A DNA stretch of 32,248 nucleotides from Mycoplasmopsis alligatoris A21JP2 (GTDB lineage: Bacteria; Bacillota_I; Bacilli_A; Mycoplasmatales; Metamycoplasmataceae), in the NCBI RefSeq assembly GCF_000178375.1, contig NZ_ADNC01000020.1, positions 1 through 32,248 of the forward strand, written 5' to 3'. The notes under the pieces are model-generated. The model was given only the letters and a program-made list of their open reading frames with translations, searched no databases and was not told the DNA's origin. The position numbers were made by a program, and so were the translations under genes. This document shows positions 11,042 to 21,428 of this stretch, piece after piece (positions within the stretch are counted from its first letter, which is position 1; every line of letters begins with the position of its first letter).

Positions 11042-12069
11042 TGAATAAATTTAAAGCATATTTTGCTTCTTTACTGGCTAAGATGCGTTCAAATCAGGAT
11101 TTAGGTCCAACTAATGAATTAACTAAAGCTGAAGCGCCTAATGCCTTTTTACAACCAATTAACTACCAAAAATGAAAAATGATTGGTAAAGCATTTGATT
11201 ACAAAAACGAATTACATTTAGGTAAAGAATCTAAACCTTTTAAAGAATTCATTTATCGTTTTGCAAATAACTTTGGTGGAGTTGTTGGATTTTTAATAAT
11301 ATGTATTTTAATACTTCTAGCATTAATAATACCTTTAACTACTCAAGATCCTAATGTTCAAGATGTAGGAAATAGAAATTTACATTTTAATCAATATGAT
11401 TCACACGGAATTAGACATATTTTAGGAACTGATGAGTTTGGACGTGATTATTGAGCCAGATTATGACATGGACTAAGATATTCTGTCAATTTAGCTATTG
11501 TAGTTACTGCTATAGAAGTAGCAATAGGTTTAGCTATTGGAATTATGATGGGACAATTTGATCGTTTTGATAAAATAATGACCTTTTTTATAAAAATTCT
11601 TTCAGTTGTGCCAACCATATTAATACTTATTTTAATGACCATTGTTGTCTCGCCTAGTTTTTGAGTTATAGTTTTATCTTTATCATTAACTAGTTGAACT
11701 GGAATGGCTAACCAAATAAGAGCCCAAGTTAAAAGAGCAAAACATTTTGAATGAGTTGCTGCAAGTAGGGTTTTAGGAACTCCTACTTGAAAAATTTTAA
11801 GAAACTATATCCCAGTAATTATGCCTATTTTAATTACACAATTAGTATTTACAATTCCTGGAGTTATTCTTTCAGAAACATCGCTAGCCTTTATAGGATT
11901 AGCTATTGATAATATTCCTACATTAGGAAACTTAATTAGTGCCGGACAAAAATTATTCCCAACTTATTTAAGATATGTTTTTGTACCATCTGCAATTTTA
12001 ATTTTAATAACAACAAGTGTGCAATTAATTGGAGCAAGTGTCCAAGATGCACTAAGAAGACAAAGATAG
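11041..12069 (+). CDS. oppC: Oligopeptide ABC transporter permease OppC
   Basis: 342 residues; ATG overlaps the oppB stop by one base, with AGAGGAG within the end of oppB as ribosome site. About 80 cytoplasmic residues precede the first helix (VVGFLIICILILLALIIPL). Next comes the characteristic OppC/DppC segment HILGTDEFGRDYWARLWHG, then helices and the EAA coupling loop WVAASRVLGTPTWKILRNYI. The C-terminus ASVQDALRRQR matches the usual GDxLRDxLDPR position but is shorter. Several tryptophans in conserved positions are encoded by TGA. Partner permease of OppB. Confidence 0.93.
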
Positions 12070-12076
12070 GAGAAAT

Positions 12077-13291
12077 ATGAAACAACAAAATAATCAGTCA
12101 AGTAAAATTTCTTCATTCTTTAAAAATCTTTTAGTTGACTTAAAATACAAAATACCTTTTATTAATAAAAGCGACTTTTTTGATTGAACTGAATTTGAAA
12201 AAAATGTTCAATATGACACAATCAATGACGAAAAATTAAAAGTAGTAGCCGAAATAAAAGACTTAAATTTATCCTTTTCTAACCCAGCTAGACCTGGTGA
12301 ATTAAACAAGGTTTTAAGAGGCCCTTCTCTTAAAATCTATGAAGGTAAAGTACATGCGATAATTGGCGAAAGTGGATCTGGTAAATCAGTTATAACTTCT
12401 CTTTTATATGGACTAACCGGAGATAATGCAATTATACAATCTGGTCAAGTGCTTTTATACAACAATAATGTTGAAACATATAATTTAAAACAATGAGAGC
12501 GTTCACATATTAGAGGTAAAGTAGTATCTGCTATTTTCCAAAACCCTATGTCAACACTTAATCCAACAATGAAAGTTGGAGCACAAATAATTGATGGAAT
12601 GATTTTAAATGGTATTGTTAAAACTAAAAAAGATGCTTATAATCGTGCCGTTGAATTTCTAAGACTAACTAAAATTTCTGATCCAGAGGGAGTTATGAAA
12701 CTTTATCCTCATGAAATGTCAGGAGGTATGATTCAAAGAGTTGTTATAGCTTCTATAGTTGCACTAGAACCTAAAATTCTTGTTATGGATGAACCTACAA
12801 CAGCTTTAGATCCAACCGTTCAGGCCTTAGTTTTAGATGTTATTAAAAGTCTTCAAGAAAAACTTAAATTATCAATTGTTTTTATAACCCACGATTTAGG
12901 AGTTGTAGCTTCAATTGCTGATTATATTTCAATAATGTATGCTGGTCAAATAATAGAAGAAGGTTTAACTAGAGAAATTCTAGAATATCCTCAACACCCA
13001 TATACTTGAGGTTTAATTTCAAGTATGCCTGACGTTAATAAAGGTCACAGACTTCAAACAATTCGTGGAAGTGTACCTTCAAGTTTAAATAACATCGTTG
13101 GTGATGCTTTTGCAGTCAGAAATGACTTTGCATTAGACATTGACTTTGTACAAGAACCTAATTTTTACAAAATAAGCCCTACCCATAGAGTAAAAAGTTC
13201 GCTTTTAGATGCTAAAGCACCTGAATATAACCCACCAAAACTAATTCTTAAAAAATGAAGTAAGTTTTTAACTAAACACCCTGTAGAATAG
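12077..13291 (+). CDS. oppD: Oligopeptide ABC transporter ATP-binding protein OppD
   Basis: 404 residues, ATG behind AGGAGA (12068-12073), 7 nt after oppC. The first 55 or so residues are an extension not found in typical OppD. The ABC domain follows with Walker A GESGSGKS (97-104), Q-loop IFQNPMSTLNP, signature MSGGMIQR (from residue 214), Walker B ILVMDEP (234-240) and the switch histidine in FITHDLGVVA. The C-terminal oligopeptide-transporter domain begins near HPYTWGLISSMPD, with the TGA-encoded Trp in the expected place. In this family, OppD and OppF hydrolyse ATP to power peptide import. It reads through a TGA and ends at TAG 13289-13291. Confidence 0.93.
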
Positions 13292-13298
13292 AGGAATA

Positions 13299-14606
13299 AT
13301 GAAAATTTATACTGAGAAAAAACGTAGTTTATTTACTAATAAAAACTACATTAGATATCAACGTGAAGGACTAGAAGAAATGCTTGATAATAAAGACAAA
13401 AAACTTTTAGTTACGATGCGTAATGTAGACATAAGTTATGGGACAGGGACAAAATCATTTAAAGCCGTTAGAGATTTAAACTTAAATATCTATCAAGGTG
13501 AAGTTTTAGGATTAGTAGGAGAAAGTGGATCAGGTAAATCAACAACAGGTAAAGCTTTAGTTGGTTTAATTCCTTATAGTTTTGGACAAATAAAACTTAT
13601 GGATCAAACATTACCTAAGAAACTTTCAAGAGGTTTAAAATTTGGTAAAAAATTAGAAGAATACAACAAAATCGTTAACTTTTTAGTTAACAAAGTGCAA
13701 ATGATCTTTCAAGATCCAGCTAACTCATTAAACCCTCACAGAAACGTTAAAGATATTGTTTCTGAAGGATTAGAAAACACAAAAAACGCTCGTGAAATTT
13801 ACATATATAACTATGACCAAGAAACATTAAAAGAATTAATGGTACTTATTAAAGAACATAATTCTCATGATAAACACTTGCATAGTTTTGATGAAATTAA
13901 CCATGAAATAGCAATCGATGATAAAACAGCATTTAATGTTTTATATCAAACATTTTTTGAACACTTACAAAACGAAAATTATTCATACTTATCTGAATTT
14001 TTAAAAACAAAACTAGAGCAAAGACTAGAAATTGAAAAATACACTGAAAAAGATTGTAAAGAAAAACTTGTTGTTGAAATGCTTAAACAAGTTGGACTTG
14101 ATGAGAGTGTTTTAAGAAGATATCCACTTGAATTTTCAGGAGGACAACAACAACGGATTGGAATTAGCAGAGCTGTAATCTTACGTCCTTTACTACTTGT
14201 AGCCGATGAACCTATTTCAGCACTTGACGTGTCAATTCAAGCGCAGGTTGTAAATATTTTTAACGAGCTTAAAGAAAAATACAACTTAACGATTTTATTT
14301 ATTGCCCATGACTTAAGAATGGTTGAATATATTTCAGATAGAATTGCTGTTATGAATAAAGGTACATTATTAGAAGTTGGTTCAACTGAAGAAATAATGC
14401 AAAATCCTTTACATCCATACACTAAATCACTTTTAGAAGCAGTTCCATCGATTGAATCAAATAAAGGTAGTTTAATAGGATATGTTTATGATCCTAAAAT
14501 GCATGATTATTCACAAGAACAACCACAATGAATAAAAGATAACGAAAATCATTTTGTATTAGCAACACATGCTGAATATAAAAATTGAAAAAATAATAAA
14601 TATTAA
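13299..14606 (+). CDS. oppF: Oligopeptide ABC transporter ATP-binding protein OppF with central insertion
   Basis: 435 residues, ATG behind GAGGA (13291-13295). Walker A GESGSGKS is at residues 74-81, the Q-loop MIFQDPANSLNP around 135-145, signature FSGGQQQR at 279-286, Walker B LLLVADEP at 298-305 and the switch histidine in FIAHDLRMVE. Between the Q-loop and the signature there is an insertion of roughly 90 residues (about 160-250), rich in His, Asp, Glu and Lys, that standard OppF lacks; long OppF insertions here are known in mycoplasmas. The C-terminus runs beyond a TGA(Trp) at 14529 to TAA 14604. Companion ATPase to OppD, last of the five transporter genes. Confidence 0.93.
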
Positions 14607-14633
14607 TTACTAAATAACCTAAGAAAGGAAACA

Positions 14634-15884
14634 ATGAAAATTAAAAAAATAATTCTACCGATTATTTTAACTTCTTCATTTACTTTAAGTTCTATTTTAG
14701 CAGTTTCATGTAATCCTTCAAATGCAACTACACCAAATGAAACAAATACAAATAAAGATGCACAAAATAACAATAATACAGAAACAGTAAATAAAGCAAA
14801 TGAAAAAGATAATGCTTCTTCAGGTTCTAATTCAACTACAAACAAGGCAGATGTAGAAGTAAATAAAACCTTAGAAGATGAAGCAAAAAAAGTAAAAGCA
14901 ACATTAAAAAATATAAATAAAGAAGACTACAACAAACATGAAGTAAGTAAAATTACAAAAGCAGATGTTGAATTAAATGGTTTTGATACAAAATTAGTAA
15001 GACTAAAAAGTTACAAAATAACTCCTAAAGCTGAACAAGCAGCTTTAGAAGTAGAATTTAATTTAGAATTAATTTCTGATACTTCTAAAGTAAAAACTTC
15101 AACATTAATGTTAGAAGGATTCAAACAAGACTTAAACAAATATGCTAACTTAGTTAAATTAGTTTATACACCTAAAACTGATAAAGATGTAGCCTCAGCT
15201 GTTTTACCATCTGTTGTAAATACTAACTTAATAACTTATACTCTAGATGAAAACGCCCCAGTAAAATTGGATGGGAAAGTTAGATTTGTAAACTTTAATA
15301 ATGGAGACGGTGAAGTTTTAGCTGAATATGATTTAGTTCTAAAAAAAGATGAATCTATAAAAACTACAGTTCAACAATGAATTGAAGGTTTTAAAGTTTC
15401 AAACCTTTTAACTCCAACTAAAAATCAAACATTCTTAGCTAAGGAGGATGATAAAGAATTATTACGTGGTTTTAAAACAAATATTTTAAATCCGCTAACA
15501 GGAAAGAGAGTTGCAACAGCTAAAGATGTAATATTTGATCCATCAAAATTCGTTCCTGAAAAAGTAAGAAAAAATCCTAACTACAACGAATACATTAAAT
15601 TAAGAGAAAAAATGATAACAGAATTTTTTGAACCAAATAAACAATTAAGTACACAAGAAGGTGAAGGAAAAACAGTTTATGCTCTTAAAAACAAATATAT
15701 TTTAAACAATACTGGTGTAAACTTTATTGCTTGATTGTTTGCCAATGTAGATAGATGTTTAAAATATAATTTATTAAGCGCAGACAATTTAACAAGATTA
15801 AGTACAAGAAAAAGTAGTTTTCTAGACGATCCTAAAAACTTTTTAAAGAGCTTTAAAGATATCGTAGAAACATACGGAAAATAG
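14634..15884 (+). CDS. Surface lipoprotein, last gene of the opp operon
   Basis: 416 residues, ATG behind AAAGGAA (14624-14630), 27 nt after oppF with no terminator between, so it is probably in the same transcript. The signal peptide ends in the lipobox AVSC with the lipidated cysteine at residue 26. Residues 27-75 are an Asn/Thr/Ser/Lys low-complexity spacer, as in many mycoplasma surface lipoproteins. The part after it (TLKNINKEDYNKHEVSKI and following) has the feel of a lipoprotein-17-like repeat domain, but I cannot confirm this. No enzyme motif is seen. It could be an accessory peptide binder or an unrelated antigen. The reading frame crosses two TGA codons and ends at TAG 15882-15884. 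Confidence 0.8.
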
Positions 15885-15894
15885 TTAATAAAAG

Positions 15895-15930
15895 ACATAT
15901 ATTGCTATACACAAGGCAAATATGTTTTTT
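15895..15930 (+). terminator. Intrinsic terminator closing the opp operon
   Basis: Imperfect stem ACATATATTGC (15895-15905) with GCAAATATGT (15916-15925), one bulged A, followed by a T6 tract (15925-15930). Confidence 0.7.
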
Positions 15931-15954
15931 ATTTTATTTATTAGTAGAATTTAA

Positions 15955-15960
15955 TATAAT
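15955..15960 (+). promoter_or_regulatory. -10 box of the M42 peptidase gene
   Basis: TATAAT lies 17 nt before the ribosome site (GGAG 15978-15981) of the next gene and just after the opp terminator. No clear -35 box. Confidence 0.55.
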
Positions 15961-15987
15961 AATAAAAACAAATAAATGGAGAATAAA

Positions 15988-17073
15988 ATGGATAAAAAAT
16001 TATTTAAACAAAGACTTATTCAATACTTAGAAATTGAAGCTATGAGTCGTTATGAAGAACCTGTTGTAGAAGCTTTAAAAGCTAATACAAGTTCAAAAAA
16101 TTTTATATACACTCGTGATGGATTAGGTTCATTAATTATTAATAAACCTTCTAAAAATCCTAATGCACCAAAATTAATGATAGCTGCGCACATGGATGAA
16201 GTTGGATATTTAGTTCGTAGAATTGAAGAAAATGGTCAAGTTTTATTAAGTCCAGTAGGAGGGATTTGAGCTAGTGTAGCAATAGGAACTAAAGCTAAAT
16301 TAGTTACAAATAGAAATAATAAAACCTTTCTTGGAGTTTTTGGACACACATCAATTCATATTATGAAATCTGAAGAAATTAACGTAGCAATGACTAATGA
16401 CAAATTATATGCAGATTTTGGTTTTGTAAGCAAAAAAGAAGCTATTGACAAAGGTGTTGAAGTTGGTGATAGAGTTTATATGAGTGGTGAAACTATTAAT
16501 TTTGACAATGAAGACTTAGTTGGTGGAAAAGCCATGGATAATAGAGCAGGTGTTACTGTTTTAGACTATATAGCTAATAAAATAAAAGATTTAGATTTAG
16601 ATGTTAATTTATTTTTAGTTGGTACAGTTCAAGAAGAAGTTGGTTGTAGAGGAGCTAAAAGTTCAGTTTCATTAATTAATCCTGATGTAGCAATTGCTCT
16701 TGATACAACTTCATCGCATGATACACCAAATACAATTCCAGGAACAACAAGATTATTTGGTGGAGCAGCACTAAGAGTAAAAGATGGTGGCACATTAATG
16801 GACCCTAAATGAGTTGAATATATTTATGACACTGCTAAAAAAAATAATATTAAAGCTTATAAATTTGTTGCTGCAGGTGGCGGAACAGATGCGCATGAAC
16901 TTCAATTTGCACAAGGTGGTGCAGCAGTTATTACACTATCATTGCCGCAACGTTATTTACATTCTCCAATAGGTGTTTGTGCAATAAGTGATTTAATTGC
17001 AACTGGTGATTTAATAATTGAAATAATTAAAGATTTTAATAAAGAAAAATACAATCAAATTAAGTATAAATAA
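15988..17073 (+). CDS. M42 family metallopeptidase (glutamyl aminopeptidase / endoglucanase-like)
   Basis: 361 residues. ATG 15988 is preferred because GGAG (15978-15981) sits at ideal distance; the in-frame ATG 15976 overlaps that ribosome site. The metal and catalytic motifs of family M42 are present: AAHMDEVG with His68, GGKAMDNRAG with Asp184, the catalytic pair in VGTVQEEVGCRGA (Glu216-Glu217), IALDTT with Asp239, and GGGTDAHELQ with His303. This is the complete co-catalytic zinc/cobalt site of these cytoplasmic tetrahedral aminopeptidases, which trim peptides from their N-terminus. It may process peptides brought in by the adjacent Opp system, but it has its own promoter and terminator and does not share the riboswitch. 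Confidence 0.92.
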
Positions 17074-17075
17074 TA

Positions 17076-17098
17076 ATAAATAAGCATTTGCTTATTTT
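17076..17098 (+). terminator. Intrinsic terminator after the M42 peptidase gene
   Basis: Perfect stem AATAAGCA (17076-17083) with TGCTTATT (17086-17093) and a following T run. Confidence 0.7.
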
Positions 17099-17198
17099 TT
17101 ATTTGTCTTGTTTATAGTTAAATAAGGAAAAAGTATTAGTCTTTAACTATAAATAAGTAAAGATATTAAATTTCATCATAAGTAAATAAAAATTTTTA

Positions 17199-17207
17199 TG
17201 TTAAAAT
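17199..17207 (+). promoter_or_regulatory. Extended -10 promoter of the UPF0154 gene
   Basis: TGTTAAAAT fits an extended -10 (TGn followed by TAAAAT), 18 nt before the strong AAGGAGG ribosome site at 17225-17231. Confidence 0.45.
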
Positions 17208-17235
17208 TATAACTAATAAACTATAAGGAGGATTT

Positions 17236-17478
17236 ATGGTTGAATTAAGTGCCGGAGCATTTGCTGGAGTTATTATTGGAACTATTATTGGTGTTGCCTT
17301 ATTAGTTGCTGTTATTACATTCTTTGTTGTTAGAAAAATGTTTGAAAAACAAATTAAAGAAAATCCACCTATTACTGAAAAAATGATTAGAGTTATGTTT
17401 AATCAAATGGGACGTAAAGCTTCAGAAACACAAATTAAACAAATTATGCGTTCAATGCAAAACGCAAAAGATAAATAA
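17236..17478 (+). CDS. UPF0154 (YneF-type) small membrane protein
   Basis: 80 residues with a near-perfect AAGGAGG ribosome site. One N-terminal membrane helix (about residues 7-31, FAGVIIGTIIGVALLVAVIT) is followed by a basic cytoplasmic tail with the family hallmarks NPPITEKMIRVMFNQMGRKA and KQIMRSM. These match the UPF0154/YneF family of Firmicutes and Mollicutes, whose role is not established. It is a monocistronic unit bounded by its own promoter and a GC-rich terminator. Confidence 0.88.
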   Translation: MVELSAGAFAGVIIGTIIGVALLVAVITFFVVRKMFEKQIKENPPITEKMIRVMFNQMGRKASETQIKQIMRSMQNAKDK

Positions 17479-17481
17479 TTA

Positions 17482-17502
17482 AAAACCGCCTTGTGCGGTT
17501 TT
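17482..17502. terminator. Bidirectional intrinsic terminator
   Basis: AAAACCGC (17482-17489) pairs with GCGGTTTT (17495-17502) around a 5-nt loop. It lies between the converging UPF0154 gene and potassium transporter gene, with A/T tracts on both sides. Confidence 0.8.
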
Positions 17503-17520
17503 AATTATAAATTTTAATTT

Positions 17521-19179
17521 TTAACCTATTACTAAATCGTCTTCAATATAATCATATCTGTTAAAGTAATTTTTCTTTTTACCTCAAACTAGAAGTGTTG
17601 AGCTAACTCCAAATTGTCCGATAAACATCAATAATAAAATTGCAATTTGACTAGTTGTATTTAATTCTTTAGTTAAACCAGTTGATAAACCAGTAGTTCC
17701 AAAGGCACTTGATACTTCAAACATTAAATGTTCAATTCCATAATTACGCATGCCTAGATATTCATCTAAAGAATATGAAGAATTTATTATTCCGCCATGA
17801 ATATCAAGCGATGAAATTGTAATTAATAAAATAATTATTAAAAGCGTAACTGAAATTAACGTAACTTGAAAGGACATTTTAACTGTTTCTAAATTAATAG
17901 TTCTTTTAAATGCAACAACTTTAGGTTTTCCAACAATTCGATTAATAATACTCATAAATATTATCGCAAATGTTGTTGTTCTTATACCTCCACCAGTCGA
18001 ACTTGGCGCAGCACCTATAAACATAGCAATTAAATATATTGCAATTGAAGCTGGAGTTAAGTTTCACATATCAATTGTGCTAAATCCTGCTGAACGAGTT
18101 GAAAAACTTGAAAACATAATAGCAAACGTTTTGTCAAAATTACTTCCATACATATCACCATTAGCCATGTAGTCCTTTAAAAGAGGATTTGTTTTTTCAA
18201 GTGTGTTAAGTGTTCCATCTTTAGGAATATAAATAACATTTCATAATGATTCATGTCCAGAAGCTGTTATTTCAAAAGTAAAGGAAATTAAAAAGACAAA
18301 TATTAAAACAAAAATGTAACAAACACTAGACATTTTTGTAAAAAGAGAAAAGTGATATTTAGTTTTTTTACGAGTTATTTTATGAACTATATAATTATGA
18401 ACATCATACAAGACTGGAAATCCTAAACCACCTATAACCAAGAGGATTATAAAAATTATTTGTAATCCATAATTCAAATAATATGGCATAAGTGAATTAG
18501 AACCTACAATGTCAAAACCTGCATTATTAATGGCTGAAATAACATGGAAAAATCCAAATCTAAATGACATTGATCAGTTTTTATAAGGACTTATAAAATT
18601 ACCATCTAAAAATGCTTCCATACCTTTGGTTGTACTAGGCTCAACATAATAAAAATAAAACGTTAATATAAAACCAAACAGAATAATACAAGCCAATAAA
18701 AATTTAACTGATGTTATTACTAATTGGGCAGTTTGGTTAATTTTAATACCACCTCTTTCGGTATTAACTAGGTTAATTTCACTCAATGAAGTGCTACGTT
18801 TACGTAGTACTCAGTTGATAATAAAAATCTTAATTGTAAAGATACCAATTCCACCCAATAAGATTAAAACTGCTATTATTGCTTGTCCAAACATATTTCA
18901 CTGTTTAAATGTATCAACAACAACTAATCCAGTGTCACTAAAAGCAGACGAGGTTGTAAATAATGCTCCTACATATGAAATTCTTTCAATTGTCTCTACT
19001 TTTCCGTTGAATTCAAAACTAGTATTTTGTGTTCAAGGAGTTCATAATAAAATCGATGAAAAGCTAACTACTAAAAAGTAGATTAATAATATGTATTTAA
19101 TTTTAGAAACATTTTGTCTTCAATTTTTTAATTTAAAATAAAGCTTATATATAAACGATTTTCGAAATTTTCTTTTCAT
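17521..19179 (-). CDS. TrkH/KtrB-type potassium uptake membrane subunit
   Basis: 552 residues; ATG 19179 follows AAGGAA (19183-19188). The protein has many hydrophobic segments and four pore-loop repeats with the filter glycine that define the Trk/Ktr/HKT superfamily: FTTSSAFSDTGL (residues 74-85), SAINNAGFD (215-223), STRSAGFST (360-368) and SSAFGTTGLST (about 490-500). The conserved SSTGGGIRTTT segment is near residue 393. Trk/Ktr systems import K+ in a Na+- or H+-linked way and normally need a cytoplasmic TrkA/KtrA subunit, which is not in this window. The acidic tail ends YIEDDLVIG. Five or more Trp residues are TGA-coded. Confidence 0.92.
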
Positions 19180-19197
19180 CTTTTCCTTACTTGTATA

Positions 19198-19203
19198 ATT
19201 ATA
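19198..19203 (-). promoter_or_regulatory. -10 box of the potassium transporter gene
   Basis: TATAAT on the minus strand, placing the start near 19190, only a couple of bases before the ribosome site. The 5' leader would be very short. Confidence 0.5.
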
Positions 19204-19351
19204 AAGCATTTAAAATACTTGCTTGTTAGTAAATTTTATATAAATTAATAAATTTGATAGCAAAAAAATAATATTTTAATAATTAATATTTTTTTAACTA
19301 TTTTATAGGTTAATAATTTTGTTAAGTAAAGCTCATTAATTTTAATTAATA
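19204..19351. other. AT-rich spacer between divergent promoters
   Basis: I see no gene, repeat or structured RNA here. It separates the potassium transporter promoter from the rpsB promoter. Confidence 0.5.
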
Positions 19352-19360
19352 TGATAGAAT
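19352..19360 (+). promoter_or_regulatory. Extended -10 promoter of rpsB-tsf
   Basis: TGATAGAAT is an extended -10 (TG, one base, TAGAAT). Transcription from about 19367 gives a 5' leader of roughly 115 nt before rpsB. Confidence 0.55.
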
Positions 19361-19403
19361 AATAAAGAATTTAAAATAATTCAATATACAAATATATTCG
19401 CGG

Positions 19404-19452
19404 ATTCACTTGGGTGTGCTTTGAGAAGAAGTGCTAGGTGTTAGAAGTGAAT
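19404..19452 (+). promoter_or_regulatory. Structured 5' leader of rpsB (candidate autoregulatory element)
   Basis: An 8-bp perfect stem ATTCACTT (19404-19411) with AAGTGAAT (19445-19452) encloses a G-rich 33-nt region that is conspicuously less AT-rich than the surrounding sequence. CACTT (19407-19411) can instead pair with AAGTG at 19429-19433, giving two exclusive folds. Ribosomal protein S2 represses its own mRNA through the rpsB leader in gamma-proteobacteria; whether this leader acts likewise is inference. It does not match a riboswitch class I recognise. Confidence 0.45.
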
Positions 19453-19481
19453 ATTAAACTAACAAACTAAAGGAAAATATT

Positions 19482-20426
19482 ATGACACAAAATAACGAAA
19501 AAGAAACAGTTAAAAAAGAAACTGTTGCTAAAGAACCTAAAGCAGTTATTGTTTCTAAAGACAAACTTTTAGAAGCAGGAGCATACTTTGGTCACAAAAC
19601 ACACCAATGAAACCCTAAAATGAGAGACTACTTAGTTCCAAATAAAACTAACCGTGGAGCTCACATTATTGACATTACTAAAACACAAAAATACTTAGAA
19701 TTTGCTTATTCATTAATAAACAAATTTGCTGCTAAAAAAGCAAGCTTTATTTTTGTAGGTACAAAAAAACAAGCACATGCAGCAATTAAAGAAGCAGCTG
19801 AAAGAACACAATCATACTACGTAACAGAAAGATGATTAGGTGGAACATTAACAAATAACCAAACAATTATGTCACGTGTTAAAACAATGGAACAATTAGA
19901 AGCAAAAGCTGCTAGTGGTTTTAAAGGATACACCAAAAAAGAAGCTATCTTATTCCAAAAAGAATTAGATAAATTACACAAAAACTTAGATGGTATTAGA
20001 AACATGAGACACATTCCTCAAGTTATGATCGTTGCTGATCCTAACGAAGATGAAATTGCTGTTAAAGAAGCTAAAAGAAAAGGAATTAAAGTTATTGGTA
20101 TTTTAGACTCTAATTCAAATCCAGATGCATTAGACTTTGGAATTCCAGCTAATGATGATTCAGCTAAATCAATAGCATTAGTTATGACTATTTTAGCTGA
20201 TGCTATTGTTAAAGCACGTGGTGGAAAAGAATTATTTGCTTACCAACCAGATGAAAACATTGTTTTACCTGAATACCAAGCACCAGCAAATGCTAAACCA
20301 AGAAGAACATTTAATTCATACAAACCATTTAACAGAAATTCAAACGGATATCAACCAAGAAAAGCTCCAGCAGGAGAAAACAGAGAAGAAGTTAAAGAAA
20401 CAACTAAAGAAGTTAAGGATAAATAA
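19482..20426 (+). CDS. rpsB: 30S ribosomal protein S2
   Basis: 314 residues; ATG 19482 with AAAGGAAAA as ribosome site. The S2 core is unmistakable: [39 protein letters not shown], and the segment with [15 protein letters not shown] Lys/Glu-rich N-terminal extension of about 25 residues and an Arg/Lys/Glu-rich C-terminal tail of about 50 residues (after YQAPANAK) lie outside the conserved fold; such tails are common in mycoplasma S2. S2 joins the small subunit late in assembly. It forms the conserved pair with tsf, which starts 2 nt downstream. Confidence 0.97.
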
Positions 20427-20428
20427 TT

Positions 20429-21304
20429 ATGGCAGACATGAACATTCTTAAAGAATTAAGAGCAAAAACAAACGCAGGTTTTGTAGACTGTAAAAAAGCT
20501 TTAGAAGCTACAAACTGAGAACTTAAAGCAGCTGAAGACTGATTAAGAGAAAATGGTATTTCTAAAGCAGCTAAAAAAGCTGACAGAATTGCTGCTGAGG
20601 GATTAGTAACAATCGCTTCAAATTCAAAAGTTTCAGTTTTAGTAGAATTAAACTCAGAAACAGACTTTGTTGCTAAAAATGATAAATTTATTAAATTATT
20701 AAATGAAATTGCTAATGCTTTATTAAACTCAAAAGCTCAAAATCAAGAAGAAGCTTTAGAAGTTAAATTAGCTAGTGGTGAAACAGTTTCACAAGCTTGT
20801 GCATCAGCTACAGCTACAATAGGTGAAAAAGTTTCATTCCGTCGTTTTGAAAAAATCGTTGCAGGTGAAGGTGAAGTTTTAGGTAACTACGTTCATGCTA
20901 ATGGATTAATTGCTGTTGTTACAAAAGTAAAAGGTGCTAAAGAAGATGTTGCAAGAAACGTTGCAATGCACGTTGCTGCTATGAATCCAGAATTCATTTT
21001 CGTAACAGATATGCCAGAAAAAAGAGTTTCAGAAATAAAAGCTAAATTTGAAGAACCTAATAACTTTGCTTCAAAACCAGAAAAAATTAAAGAAGCTATT
21101 GTTAAAGGTTGATACGAAAAACAACTTTCTGAAATTGTTTTAACTAAACAATCATTCATTATTGAAGATTCAAAATCAGTTGAAAAATACTTAGAAGAAC
21201 ACAAATCAGTTTTATTATCTACAAAAAGATTTGAAGTAGGTGAAGGAATTGAAAAAGTTCAATCAAACTTTGCTGAAGAAGTAATGTCATTTGTTAACAA
21301 ATAA
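20429..21304 (+). CDS. tsf: Translation elongation factor Ts
   Basis: 291 residues. ATG 20429 is chosen because AAGGAT (20415-20420) suits it better than the internal ATG 20438; the difference is three residues (MAD). The N-terminal UBA-like domain (LRAKTNAGFVDCKKALEATNW) is followed by the core with the signature SETDFVAKND, in the family the loop that contacts EF-Tu, and by AMHVAAMNP. EF-Ts catalyses GDP release from EF-Tu. Co-transcribed with rpsB and followed by a clear terminator. Confidence 0.97.
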
Positions 21305-21309
21305 TAATT

Positions 21310-21336
21310 AAAAGTGGAGTATATTTCCACTTTTTT
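21310..21336 (+). terminator. Intrinsic terminator of rpsB-tsf
   Basis: Stem AAAAGTGGA (21310-21318) with TCCACTTTT (21326-21334), 7-nt loop and T6 tract. Confidence 0.85.
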
Positions 21337-21350
21337 CTATGCTATAGGCA

Positions 21351-21387
21351 AAAAAGAAAACTCAAATTATATTGAGTTTTATTTTTT
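21351..21387. terminator. Second, bidirectional terminator serving the minus-strand coiled-coil gene
   Basis: Perfect 9-bp stem AAAACTCAA (21357-21365) with TTGAGTTTT (21372-21380). A T-rich tract lies on the plus side and an A run (T tract on the minus strand) at 21351-21355, so it can stop transcription from either direction. Confidence 0.75.
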
Positions 21388-21428
21388 TACTTGAATTAAT
21401 ATTTAAATTTAAGTATCTTTAAATTATA

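Noticed and set aside
14603-14845. Minus-strand hydrophobic ORF opposite the lipoprotein signal region
   Set aside because: It is the mirror of the Asn/Thr/Glu-rich lipoprotein N-terminus and not an independent gene.
20200-20451. Alternative-frame ORF across the end of rpsB
   Set aside because: It overlaps the conserved S2 tail in another frame and has no supporting signals.
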